Shown: piece after piece, positions 25,505 through 34,043 of the stretch
How the letters are laid out: every line of letters begins with the position of its first letter
Numbering within the stretch: position 1 is the stretch's first letter
From: Sysuimicrobium calidum
GTDB taxonomy: Bacteria > Sysuimicrobiota > Sysuimicrobiia > Sysuimicrobiales > Sysuimicrobiaceae
Length of the DNA stretch: 63,021 nucleotides
Direction of reading: 5' to 3'
Assembly: GCA_031459935.1 (NCBI GenBank)
Contig: JAVKHN010000007.1
Location: 1 to 63,021, forward strand
The notes under the pieces: model-generated
Database searches by the model: none
Told to the model about the DNA's origin: nothing
What the model saw: only the letters and a program-made list of their open reading frames with translations
Program-made: the position numbers and the translations under genes

Positions 25505-27031
25505 ATGCGCAACGGGGCCACAGAGATGCTGGCCTACCACGAGGCCACCAAGCACTCCTACTGGAGCGTGCGGCGCTCCCCGGGCTGGCTGGACTGGTCT
25601 AACGAGCCACGCCTCGTGAAGGTCTACCGGGGGCTTGAGCCCCTACCGCTTCCCCCGGACCCCCCGAAATCCAGCTTGCCCGCGGTGGAAGCGGTGGCCT
25701 TACCCGGGACCGGAGGGGACCGGATCCTCGACCCCCGCACCCTGGCGGGTTTCCTCCGCTACTCCGCGGGGATCCTGCGCGCCCGCCGCTACCCGGGAGG
25801 GGAAATCCGGTTCCGGGCTGCCCCCTGTACCGGGGCCCTCTACCACATCGAGGTCTACCCGGTGTGCGCAGATCTACCGGGCCTCCCCGCGGGCGTGTAC
25901 CACTATGGCCCCCAGGATCACGCTTTGCGTCGGCTGCGGGAGGGCGACCACCGGGCCTTCCTCGCCCGGGCTGCGGGCGAGGAGGGAGGAGTGGAGCGGT
26001 GTGCGGCGGTGCTGGTGCTCACCAGCGTGTGGCAGCGTAACGCCTGGAAGTACCGGGCCCGGGCCTACCGGCACGTGTTCTGGGACGCAGGGACTCTGCT
26101 CGCTAACCTCCTCGCGGTGGCGGCCGCTCATGGGATCCCGGCGCGGGTGGTTGCGGGGTTCGTGGATCAGGAGGTCACGCGGCTCCTCGACCTGGATCCA
26201 GACCGGGAGCTCCCTGTGGCCCTGGTGGCCCTGGGAAGCGCTGGCCCTCCTTCCCCTCCGCCTCCGGTAGCGCCTTTGGGATACGCCGTGGAGCCCGTCC
26301 TGCCCCGGGAGCTCCGGGAGTCCCTCATTCTCTCCGCCCACGCCGCGTCCGCGTTCGGGACCCCGGAGGAGGTGCGTGCCTGGCGCGGGATCCGGGTTGA
26401 CGTGCGTCCCGGGGAGCCCTCCGGAATCCTTTATCCCCTCCGCCGCATGCCCCCGGATCGGCTACCGGGGGTCCCGGTCGAGGAGGTGATCCGTAGGAGG
26501 CGGTCCACCCGCCGGTTCGCGAGGACCCCGATCCCCTTCGAGGCCTTCTCGGAGGTCCTCCTGCGGGCCACGGGCCCCATCCCCGCGGATTTCCTTCCGG
26601 ACGGGGCTTCCCTCGTGACTCCCTTCCTCCTCGTCCACGCGGTGGAAGGGCTCCCTCCGGGCGCCTACCTCTTCCGGCCGGATCTGCAGGCGCTGGAACC
26701 CCTCCGACCGGGGGAGTTTCGGGGAGAGGCCGCCTACCTGGCCCTGGAGCAGCCCGCGGCAGGGGAGGCGGCGGTGGCGGTGTTCTGGATGGCGCGGCTC
26801 CCGTGGGTCCTGGATGCCCTGGGGGCCCGGGGGTATCGGGCCGTGCAGCTGGAGGGTGGGATTCGGGGAGGGAAGATCTACCTCCTGGCGCACGCCCTGG
26901 GGCTGCGGGCCACGGCCCTCACCTTCTACGACGACGAGATCACGAACTTCTTCCTGCCGGCCGCCTCCGGCTACAGCCCCATGTTCCTAGTGGTGTTCGG
27001 CCGCAGGCGTAGGAGTCCTGACACGTTCTAG
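25505..27031 (+). CDS. Double-domain SagB/ThcOx-type nitroreductase-family protein
   Basis: 508 aa with two copies of the FMN-binding nitroreductase fold. The first (about residues 60-280) contains the RFRAAPCTGALYHIEVYPVC core. The second (about 320-508) opens with the family hallmark EEVIRRRRSTRRFARTPIPF. SagB-type dehydrogenases oxidise azolines in peptide natural products, but many, including duplicated ones, have unknown roles. No cyclodehydratase or precursor peptide is nearby. ATG 25505 follows AAGGAAGAAGG; ATG 25487 is in frame. The same frame stays open upstream across guaB on the other strand, which is a shadow. It overlaps the convergent GGDEF gene by four bases. Confidence 0.82.
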   Translation: MRNGATEMLAYHEATKHSYWSVRRSPGWLDWSNEPRLVKVYRGLEPLPLPPDPPKSSLPAVEAVALPGTGGDRILDPRTLAGFLRYSAGILRARRYPGGEIRFRAAPCTGALYHIEVYPVCADLPGLPAGVYHYGPQDHALRRLREGDHRAFLARAAGEEGGVERCAAVLVLTSVWQRNAWKYRARAYRHVFWDAGTLLANLLAVAAAHGIPARVVAGFVDQEVTRLLDLDPDRELPVALVALGSAGPPSPPPPVAPLGYAVEPVLPRELRESLILSAHAASAFGTPEEVRAWRGIRVDVRPGEPSGILYPLRRMPPDRLPGVPVEEVIRRRRSTRRFARTPIPFEAFSEVLLRATGPIPADFLPDGASLVTPFLLVHAVEGLPPGAYLFRPDLQALEPLRPGEFRGEAAYLALEQPAAGEAAVAVFWMARLPWVLDALGARGYRAVQLEGGIRGGKIYLLAHALGLRATALTFYDDEITNFFLPAASGYSPMFLVVFGRRRRSPDTF

Positions 27032-28131
27032 CTTGCCAGTTCCGTCCGGTTCTTGCCGAGCGCTTTGGCCCGGTACAGGGCCTCGTCCGCGAGCCGCACC
27101 AGGACTTCAGGATCCGTGCCGTGGTCGGGGCACAGGGCAACGCCCACGCTGGAGGTGAGGGGTTCCCGTGTGGCCTGCTCGATGCGTCGCCGCAACCCCT
27201 CCAGCACCTGGTACGCCTGAATGGAGTCCACGTCGTAGAGCACCACCGCGAACTCCTCCCCGCCGTACCGAGCCACCACGTCTCCCGCTCGCAGGCTCCC
27301 CCGCATGATCCGGGCCACCTCCCGGAGCAGGTCGTCCCCCGCGGGATGCCCGAAGGCGTCGTTGTAAGCCTTGAAGTTGTCGAGGTCCACCAGGGCCAGG
27401 GCAAACCGCCGTCCTGAGCGGGCCGCGCGGGCGCACTCCTGTGCCATCACCGCCTCCAGGTAGCGTCGATTGTAGAGGCCGGTGAGGGGATCCGTCATGA
27501 CCATCTCCGCCAGAACCTGGTTGAGCCGTCCGAGCTCCCGGCGGAGAGCCCGGTTCCGCTCCCGCTGCCGGCGCATCCGATCCAGGGTGGCGCTCATGAT
27601 CCCGCCCGCGCTCACCAGCATCAGGGCCTGCATGGCCTCCGCCGCGGGCCGGATCCCCGGCCGGCGTACCCCTTCCCAGCCCACCACTGCCGCGAGGTAG
27701 GTGGCCGCCATGAGGGCCGTGAGGCCCAGCAGGGGCCAGAAGGACCCGTACCCCGCCGCGAAGGCGAGGGCGATGAACCAGCCCACCATCAGGGTGGTCC
27801 GGGCCTCCGGAACCAGGGCGATGTACCGGTTGAGCAGACCGATGGCGAACAGCAGAGGGACGTAGACGAAGTGGGGGTCCCAGGTACGGACCAGCCGGTC
27901 GTATCCCCGGTGTACCACGAGGAGGAGGAATCCCTGGATCCCCGCGGTCCACGCCACCGTGACCCAGAACTCCCACCAGGCGAAATCGGCCTGACCGGTG
28001 GCGCGGAACACCAGGAGGATCAGAAGCCCCAGGAGATACCCCAAAGCTCCCAGCAGAAGGCCCCGCATGCGCTCCGCCCGCCGGAGCCCCTCCCGATCCT
28101 GGAGGAGTCTTCTCAGTCGCCTCAGCACCAT
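27028..28131 (-). CDS. Membrane-bound GGDEF diguanylate cyclase
   Basis: 367 aa. Six or so membrane helices fill residues about 22-190, then a short coiled linker, then a GGDEF domain. The active-site motif is GGEEF, the allosteric I-site RxxD (RAGD) sits five residues before it, and DLDNFKAYND carries the metal-binding Asp. The protein should therefore make cyclic di-GMP and be product-inhibited. It is transcribed away from the pilin genes; the 151-base gap between them holds the sigma-54-like pilin promoter. Cyclic di-GMP control of pili is a natural link. Confidence 0.92.
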   Translation of the reverse strand: MVLRRLRRLLQDREGLRRAERMRGLLLGALGYLLGLLILLVFRATGQADFAWWEFWVTVAWTAGIQGFLLLVVHRGYDRLVRTWDPHFVYVPLLFAIGLLNRYIALVPEARTTLMVGWFIALAFAAGYGSFWPLLGLTALMAATYLAAVVGWEGVRRPGIRPAAEAMQALMLVSAGGIMSATLDRMRRQRERNRALRRELGRLNQVLAEMVMTDPLTGLYNRRYLEAVMAQECARAARSGRRFALALVDLDNFKAYNDAFGHPAGDDLLREVARIMRGSLRAGDVVARYGGEEFAVVLYDVDSIQAYQVLEGLRRRIEQATREPLTSSVGVALCPDHGTDPEVLVRLADEALYRAKALGKNRTELAS

Positions 28132-28242
28132 GGTCCGGGGCCGGCTATAGCAAATCCGGTGCCACCGAGCACCCCACGCTCCCTCCGGCCCTCCTCACTG
28201 GAACAGGGATGATTTGTGAGGTTTCCCGCCGAGGCGAGAAGG

Positions 28243-28258
28243 TGGCATAGATTTTGCT
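28243..28258 (+). promoter_or_regulatory. Sigma-54-type (-24/-12) promoter of the pilin operon
   Basis: The 16 bases TGGCATAGATTTTGCT fit the RpoN consensus TGGCAyr-N4-TTGCw, with GG at 28244-28245 and GC at 28256-28257 at the required spacing. The predicted start of transcription is about 28270, just before ATG 28283. Type IV pilin genes are classic RpoN targets. No activator gene is in the window. Confidence 0.6.
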
Positions 28259-28282
28259 CGACTACCCGGTGGAGCACAGGGG

Positions 28283-28831
28283 ATGAGGGATCCCGCGACG
28301 CAACGGAGGGGCGGACAGGCTGGGTTCACCATGATCGAGCTGGTCCTCGCGGGGGCAATCCTCGCGATCCTGGTGAGCCTGGCGTTTCCCGCCTACCAGC
28401 GGGTGGTGATGGAGCGGCGGGTTCAGAACACCACCCGGGAGATCGCCGCGGACGTCCGGGTGGCCCAGCAGGCAGCGGTGGCGAAGTCCGCGGAGGCGAG
28501 GTGTGTGGGCGTGGCCTTCGAGGAGCGTCGGGTCTCGGTGTACGTGGTACCCCAGGAAGCGGACTTCAACTGCACCATCCCCAGCGCTTCAGGGCTCCGG
28601 GCCTACGGGGTCCTCCTGAGCTCCCAGGAGTATCCCGTGGGGGTCCGTGTGGAATACAGCCCGAGCGATGCCCTCGCGTTCGATCCGTCTGGGGTTGCGT
28701 ACCCCACCTGTGCCGGGGACAATTGTACCGCCTTCCGGGTCACGGTTCGGGGCGGGGGACAGGTGCGGCACGTGTGCGTGAACGCGGCGGGACTGGTGAC
28801 GGTGCCGCCTCCGGGAGACGTGTGTCCGTGA
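28283..28831 (+). CDS. Type IV prepilin-like protein, GspH/FimT-type
   Basis: 182 aa. The class III leader is QRRGGQAG then FTMIEL: cleavage after Gly14, with Glu at +5 and a hydrophobic helix (VLAGAILAILVSLAFPAYQ). The body carries three or four Cys. It is the first gene of a four-gene minor-pilin/pseudopilin set and is preceded by the sigma-54-like promoter. GspH/FimT proteins form part of the initiating tip of a pilus. The leader would be processed by the prepilin peptidase at 39464. Confidence 0.88.
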   Translation: MRDPATQRRGGQAGFTMIELVLAGAILAILVSLAFPAYQRVVMERRVQNTTREIAADVRVAQQAAVAKSAEARCVGVAFEERRVSVYVVPQEADFNCTIPSASGLRAYGVLLSSQEYPVGVRVEYSPSDALAFDPSGVAYPTCAGDNCTAFRVTVRGGGQVRHVCVNAAGLVTVPPPGDVCP

Positions 28832-28848
28832 GGGGAGGAAATGAAACG

Positions 28849-29355
28849 ATGAGGGAACGGCTGAGAGCGCCCCGCGAGACCGGGCTTTCCATGCTGGAGG
28901 TGCTGGTGGCCCTCACCCTGGTGGCGGTGGTGATGCTGGCGAGCGTGCAGCTCGTCACCCGGGCCGTGGCCCAGATCGGCTCTGCCCGCACCGAACAGGC
29001 GGAGCGAGCCGCGCGGGCGAAGACGGTGGCCCTGCAGTGGCTGCAGGGAGAACTCGATTACCTGCGGTCCCGCGGCTACGGATACCTCACCGAGCAGTAC
29101 CTGAACCCCACCGGGAACTGGACCCGTTCCGGCGCGGCCGTCCAGCGGACCATCACGCGCACCAGCAAGGAGCCCGGGGAGAACGCGCTCCCCGAGGGTT
29201 TCGCACGGGGCGTGGTGATCCTGGAGGTGGAAGGGCTGGAAGGGTGCCCGAGTGCCTGCGTCATCTCCGTGATGCGGACCCGGGTGCGGTTGTACCGGGA
29301 GGAGGCGGACTCCGTGCCCTTCGTGGAGGGGGCGACGAGCGTGGTGCGGCGATGA
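28849..29355 (+). CDS. Prepilin-like protein, PilV/GspI-type
   Basis: 168 aa. The leader ends PRETG and the mature form begins LSMLEVLVALTLVAVVML, so Glu+5 and the processed Gly are present. AGGGGAGGA lies nine bases before ATG 28849. The frame is open further upstream but only as overlap with the previous pilin. It ends with an ATGA overlap with the next gene. Such PilV proteins are minor pilins thought to help initiate the fibre. Confidence 0.87.
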   Translation: MRERLRAPRETGLSMLEVLVALTLVAVVMLASVQLVTRAVAQIGSARTEQAERAARAKTVALQWLQGELDYLRSRGYGYLTEQYLNPTGNWTRSGAAVQRTITRTSKEPGENALPEGFARGVVILEVEGLEGCPSACVISVMRTRVRLYREEADSVPFVEGATSVVRR

Positions 29356-30005
29356 GGCTTGTTCGGACGGACGAGCGGGGACTCACCCTGGTGGAGCTGC
29401 TCCTCGCCGTGGTCACCCTGGCGGTGGCGCTTGGCGCCCTGTTCACCGCGAGCAGCGCCATGGCCCGGACCTGGGCCGTGGGTCAGCACCGCGTGGGGGT
29501 CCAGCAGGCGGGCCGGGCGTCTTTGGACTGGATGATCCGCCGGATCCGGCTCGCAGGGCAGGGGTACGAGCGGCAGTGGGCCAGCTGCCTCCCCTTCTAC
29601 AAGGAGGCCGGACCCGATCGGTTCGCATTCCTGGCGGACATCCTGCCGGGCGGTGTGTGCGGTCCGTTTGAGCGGCTGGAGTACAGCCGGGAGGGTGACC
29701 AGATCGTGGAGCGCCTGACAGGAAGCGAGCAACCGGTCCGCAGGGCCCTCACGCCGGCGGAGGAGGTGGGGACCGTCACGGTCACGGAGCTGAACTTCTG
29801 CTACTACGACAACTTCGATCAGCTCATTCCGGACCAGACGCTCACGGGATCCAGGGGACAGGAAACCTGCTCCGGGAATGTGCGGCCGGATCGGCTGGCG
29901 GACATCTTCCGGGTGAAGGTGCGGGTCCGGGTATGGAGCCCGCGGCTGCAGGAGGAGCTGGTGGTGGCGAGTCAGGCGACGCGGAGGCTGGAGGTCCTGC
30001 CATGA
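29352..30005 (+). CDS. Prepilin-like protein, PilW/GspJ-type
   Basis: 217 aa with leader MRLVRTDERG and mature start LTLVELLLAVVTLAVALG, again with Glu+5. The body has Cys pairs (WASCLPFY, GGVCGPFE, NFCYYD, ETCSGN). The ATG overlaps the upstream stop, and its own stop overlaps the next ATG, so the four genes 28283-31855 are coupled. PilW-like minor pilins join PilV and PilX at the tip. Confidence 0.87.
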   Translation: MRLVRTDERGLTLVELLLAVVTLAVALGALFTASSAMARTWAVGQHRVGVQQAGRASLDWMIRRIRLAGQGYERQWASCLPFYKEAGPDRFAFLADILPGGVCGPFERLEYSREGDQIVERLTGSEQPVRRALTPAEEVGTVTVTELNFCYYDNFDQLIPDQTLTGSRGQETCSGNVRPDRLADIFRVKVRVRVWSPRLQEELVVASQATRRLEVLP

Positions 30006-31855
30006 GGTGCGGGGAGCGGTTGCATCAGGAGGTCCTCCGTCGAATTCGGTCAGAACAGGGCCTGGCTCTCGTCATGGCCCTGATCACCATCGTGGTCCTT
30101 CTTTTGCTTACTGCAGCCCTGGTGACCGCGGCCGTCACGGAGACCTACACCGCGCAGACCGCGGAGGACTCCGCCCGGGCGTTCCTCGTGGCAGACGCGG
30201 CGGCCGCCCGCGCCATGGCCTCCCTCCGCCTGGACGCTAACTGGACGGAGACGGATCCGGGTGGTCAGGACGCGGTGGACCGGTGTCCGGGCGGAGAGCT
30301 CTACGATCTGCTTGCGGGCGAGTGCATGCGGGATGTGCCCTATCCCCGCTACGGAGCCATCGCGGTGGGCCCTGCGGCACCCCCCGGCGGGGCGCCTGAG
30401 CCCGTGTGCGCAGCGAAGGGGGTCACCTCTCCAGAGGCATCTCCCGCACCTCTACCGCCCGAGCAGAGCTTCGGGCGGTACACGGTCACCGTGGTCGAGG
30501 TGCTCGGTCCGAACCGGATCCGGTTAAGGGCGGTGGGCCGGGTGGGCCGGGCCACCCGGGGGTTCGAGTTCACCGTGGACCGGGTGACCCCTGCGGACTT
30601 CGTCTCCTACTCCGCCCTGCGGGTGGATGCCACCCGGGTGGGGAACGGCACCTTCCGGATCCATGGGTCGGTGTACGTGCGCGGCAACTGGGAGTTCCAC
30701 GGAAACTCCCAGCAGCTCAACGACCGACCGGTCTCGGAAGCGGACACCCTCAATCCCGTCTACGACAACCAGACCTTCGTGTGCGGAGACCTGGTGCTCA
30801 GTGGAAACCCGCAGATCGGGGAGCCGAACCGGCCCATGCTGGGGGTGCACATCGCAGGGACGATTCGGGGAGCGGGTCAGGCCTATGAAGTCCACGCCCT
30901 CCTCCGGGACACGGTAGTTCCGGACATCCGGCTGGTGAGCGTGCCGCAGGCGGTGGCGTGTGTAAAGGGCGTGGGGGATCAATCCGCGTGCGACCAGAGT
31001 TTCCCGGGCCTGTGGAACGCCTATACGAATTCCCTCGACACCTTCGGGGGGTCCACGCGGATGCGCCTGTATGTCTGGAGCGGCAGCTCGTGGGATGAGC
31101 GTCTGTCTTCTGACCTTCAGTTGGGCTCTGAGAGCTGGAGAATTCCTAAGCGAGGCCGGGAAGACGCCTGTCGGAGACACGAACGGGGCGCCTCCCTCGA
31201 TGACGTCCTAGAGGACTGTGCGGCATACTATGATGGATCCTCGCGGTTGTACGTGGGGGCCCGGCAGGTGATCTACATCCCCGGAAGCCTGTCCGTGCTG
31301 CGGGACATAGACTACCGTGTGGACGATGACCCGACCCAGGCTTGTGATCCAGGTCAAAGGGATTCGGACCCGTGCCGCCCCGATGATGCCTCCCTGTTCT
31401 TGGTGGCCTGCGAGGCCGGGACCGCTTGTGACCCCACCCTGAGCTCGCCCGCCTACGGTTTCAACGTCCGGGAGATGCTGCGGGCCCAGCGTCGGGCGTC
31501 AGCCGGACCCCTCTACCCGCAGACGACCTTCCCCACCCGTGACGCCCTCGCCGTCCTGGTCCACGGCAGGGTCCGGTTCGGGCTCAGCGGTAGCCCTGCG
31601 AACCAGGAGATCAATCTGGTGGTGCTGAGCGGGTGCGATACGCGCCTACCACCCGACCGATGCGACCTCACCATGCAGAAGAACCTCCAGCTCTATGGCT
31701 CGGTGATCTCGCGGCTGCTGGTGTTCGAGCAGAACGTGGACCTCTATCAGGTCCCGGACCTGCGGAGCTACCTCCCCATCACCCTGGACAACTTCCTGGC
31801 GGCACCGGGGGGATCTGCTGTGGTGGTCACCCAGTGGCGGGAGATCGGGTTCTGA
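30002..31855 (+). CDS. Large PilX-like pilus assembly protein
   Basis: 617 aa, far longer than usual PilX (about 150-200 aa). The N terminus has the PilX hallmark, QGLALVMALITIVVLLLLTA, without a classical Glu+5. The long body contains several paired Cys (CGDLV, VACVKG...SACDQ, CPD, CRRHERG, CDPGQRDSDPC, CEAGTACDP) and a beta-rich central part with YVRGNWEFHGNSQQLND. The region could be an exposed tip domain or adhesin, which is inference. It ends before a 578-base gap holding a pseudogene. Confidence 0.75.
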   Translation: MRCGERLHQEVLRRIRSEQGLALVMALITIVVLLLLTAALVTAAVTETYTAQTAEDSARAFLVADAAAARAMASLRLDANWTETDPGGQDAVDRCPGGELYDLLAGECMRDVPYPRYGAIAVGPAAPPGGAPEPVCAAKGVTSPEASPAPLPPEQSFGRYTVTVVEVLGPNRIRLRAVGRVGRATRGFEFTVDRVTPADFVSYSALRVDATRVGNGTFRIHGSVYVRGNWEFHGNSQQLNDRPVSEADTLNPVYDNQTFVCGDLVLSGNPQIGEPNRPMLGVHIAGTIRGAGQAYEVHALLRDTVVPDIRLVSVPQAVACVKGVGDQSACDQSFPGLWNAYTNSLDTFGGSTRMRLYVWSGSSWDERLSSDLQLGSESWRIPKRGREDACRRHERGASLDDVLEDCAAYYDGSSRLYVGARQVIYIPGSLSVLRDIDYRVDDDPTQACDPGQRDSDPCRPDDASLFLVACEAGTACDPTLSSPAYGFNVREMLRAQRRASAGPLYPQTTFPTRDALAVLVHGRVRFGLSGSPANQEINLVVLSGCDTRLPPDRCDLTMQKNLQLYGSVISRLLVFEQNVDLYQVPDLRSYLPITLDNFLAAPGGSAVVVTQWREIGF

Positions 31856-31906
31856 GCCAGGATTCGGGAAGAGGCGCCAGAGATCCCGGCAGCCTACGAG
31901 GCGGCC

Positions 31907-32294
31907 TCAGGCGGACCGATCTTCCTTCTCGGCCGCCAGCAGGCGGATGCCGAGCTGCCCGGCGAGCTCCCGGGCGCGCCGGTGCGCGTAGGGAGCTACC
32001 AGGACCGGCTCGAAGAGCTCGGGCAGGAGGCGAGCGGCGAACGCAACCTTATCCTACCTCCAGCCGATTCAGCCGCCGGTTGAAGTCCTCCCGCAGGTTT
32101 CGGATCTCTTCCAGCACCTGGATGAGCTCCGCCCTGGGGCTCAGGGTCTGGGCCAGGATCCCCACCACCTCTGCACCGAAGCGGGGATTCTGCCGCAACG
32201 GCTCCGGCAGGTTTTCCCGCAGCCAGTTGGCGAAGTCCGCTTTGCTCCACAGGGCGGCCCGGAGCGCATCCCGCCGGCACGGGGACTATCCATC
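31907..32294 (-). pseudogene. Remnant of a helical PD-(D/E)XK-like protein, internally deleted
   Basis: The 578-base gap between the PilX-like gene and pilM has coding-like minus-strand sequence in two frames. Bases 32294-32049 read LRAALWSKADFANWLRENLP and on to NLREDFNRRLNRLEVG and stop, with no usable start (a TAG lies just upstream). Bases 32047-31907 read VAFAARLLPELFEPVLVAPY followed by AHRRARELAGQLGIRLL and stop. The first part resembles the N-terminal helices and coil, the second the C-terminal strand, of DUF3782/PD-(D/E)XK-type proteins, with the catalytic middle missing. The remaining sequence (32295-32433) shows no gene and no convincing promoter. Confidence 0.45.
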
Positions 32295-32433
32295 CCGCCG
32301 TGGGAACCTGAACACGGGCCGGAGCTGTGCAGGAATTCCGGAAAAAGCGTCGAACCTTAGCCCCGACAGGCCCGGGTCGGCTGGATGGACTGGGGCAGGG
32401 GCGTAGCAGTCGTCACAGTATGACCGGAGAACC

Positions 32434-33471
32434 ATGGCACGCACTCCCGTAGGGCTGGACATCGGGGCCGCCGCCATCAAGGTGGTGGAGCTGACCCGGG
32501 ACGGGCACCGGATCGCGCGGCTGGGCAGTGCCCGCACGCCTTTGGGCTCCCTCCTGGAAGGCGCGGTGGTGGACCCCGAGAAGCTCGGCGCGGCCATCCG
32601 TACAGCTCTGGAGGAGGCCGGCATCCGCCACCGCCGGGTGGTCACGGCCCTCGGCAGCCGGGCCGCGGTGGTCCGGGAGATCCAGGTTCCCGAGATGCCG
32701 GAGGAGGAGCTCCGCAGCGCGGTCCGGTTCGAGGCGGAGCGCTACCTCCCCGTGGCCGGCGAGGACGTGCGGGTGGACCACCAGGTAGTGGGGGAAGTCC
32801 AGGAGGGAGTTCGCAAGCAGCTCAGCGTGCTCTTCGCGGCCGCCCGGTCCGACGTGGTGGATGGCTTCGTGCGGGCCCTGCAGGTGGCGGACCTGAGGGC
32901 CGAGGTGCTCGAGGTCACCACCTTCGCTCTCGCCCGGGTCTTCCGGCAGGAGGCGAGAGAGGGGCCGGTTCTCGTAGCGGGCATCGGTGCGGACACCACG
33001 GAGGTCCTCATCGTCCACGAGGATCGTCTTCACCTCTCCCGGACCCTGGTGACGGGTGGCAACACCCTCACCCGGGCGGTGGCTGCGGCCCTGGACCTGG
33101 ATCCAGACGCCGCGGAGATCGTGAAGGAGGAGAAGGCCGTGGCGCCCGTGGGTCCAAAACCTCCTGAGGACCCTACCAGTGCCCGCGTGGCGGAGGCCAT
33201 CTCGCCGGTCCTGGCGGACATGGTGATGGAGATCCGCCGGTCCGCGGAGTTCTTCCTGGCACGGTCGGGCGGTCGGGAGATCCAGAAGGTGCTGCTGGCG
33301 GGCGGGACCGCTCGCATCCCGGGGCTTGCGGCCTTCTTCACGGAGGAGCTGGGCCTTCCCGTGGAAGTGGGGGACGTGTTCCGGTACTACCCTCCGGAGC
33401 GCTCGATACCGGATGCAGGCCCGGCTTTTGCGGTGGCCATAGGACTTGCCCTGAGGGGGATGGAGGAATGA
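32434..33471 (+). CDS. pilM: Type IV pilus assembly protein PilM
   Basis: A 345-aa actin-like ATPase that works at the cytoplasmic face of the pilus alignment complex and binds the PilN N terminus. The start region VGLDIGAAAIKVVEL is typical, with phosphate-binding segments VAGIGADTTEVLIV and LLAGGTARIPGLAAFF. It begins the pilMNOPQ operon, with ATGA/GTGA overlaps at every junction. Confidence 0.94.
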   Translation: MARTPVGLDIGAAAIKVVELTRDGHRIARLGSARTPLGSLLEGAVVDPEKLGAAIRTALEEAGIRHRRVVTALGSRAAVVREIQVPEMPEEELRSAVRFEAERYLPVAGEDVRVDHQVVGEVQEGVRKQLSVLFAAARSDVVDGFVRALQVADLRAEVLEVTTFALARVFRQEAREGPVLVAGIGADTTEVLIVHEDRLHLSRTLVTGGNTLTRAVAAALDLDPDAAEIVKEEKAVAPVGPKPPEDPTSARVAEAISPVLADMVMEIRRSAEFFLARSGGREIQKVLLAGGTARIPGLAAFFTEELGLPVEVGDVFRYYPPERSIPDAGPAFAVAIGLALRGMEE

Positions 33472-34043
33472 CCATTCGCATCAACCTGCTGGCTCCCGAG
33501 CGGAGGCGACGACGGGTTACGCCCCTGATGGTGGGCGCTGGGGCTCTCGCGGTCCTGGTGCTGGTCCTGGTCGTGGTCGCCCTCCTGATGCAGGTCCGGG
33601 TAAGCTCGAGCCGTGCGCGCCTGGCGCAGCTCAACGCGGAGATCGAGCGCCTGCGCCCGGAGGCCCAGGAGGTAGAGCGGATGCGGCGGGTAGTGGAGGG
33701 ACTGCGCCGACGGGAGGCCCTCATCCGGCAGTTCTTCGCTTCCCAGATCCCCGCCGCGGAGGCCATCCTGGACCTCAGCCTGGCTATCCCGCAGGATTCC
33801 TGGATCACCCTGTTCGCGGTTCAGGGGGGCCGGGCGGTGCAGATTGAGGGGGTCACGGCCCGGGACAACGAGTCCATCGCCCTCTTCCTGGTGAACCTGG
33901 AGCAGACCCCGCACTTCGAGAACATGGACCTCCAGGTGAGCGAGCTGCAGCGCATCGGCACCCAGGATGTTTTGCGCTTCACCCTCACGGGCGCCCTCTC
34001 GGGTGGTCCGCAGCCCACGCCCCAGGCAGGAGAGACACAGTGA
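33468..34043 (+). CDS. pilN: Type IV pilus assembly protein PilN
   Basis: A 191-aa single-pass membrane protein. The conserved short cytoplasmic peptide TIRINLLAPERR at the start is the part that binds PilM. A helix (residues about 22-45) and a coiled coil follow, then the periplasmic fold. The ATG overlaps the pilM stop. It pairs with PilO in the alignment complex. Confidence 0.94.
   Translation: MTIRINLLAPERRRRRVTPLMVGAGALAVLVLVLVVVALLMQVRVSSSRARLAQLNAEIERLRPEAQEVERMRRVVEGLRRREALIRQFFASQIPAAEAILDLSLAIPQDSWITLFAVQGGRAVQIEGVTARDNESIALFLVNLEQTPHFENMDLQVSELQRIGTQDVLRFTLTGALSGGPQPTPQAGETQ

Noticed and set aside
28132..28242. Cyclic di-GMP riboswitch upstream of the pilin genes
   Set aside because: The conserved GEMM core could not be found in this gap or before pilM; only the sigma-54-like promoter was supported.
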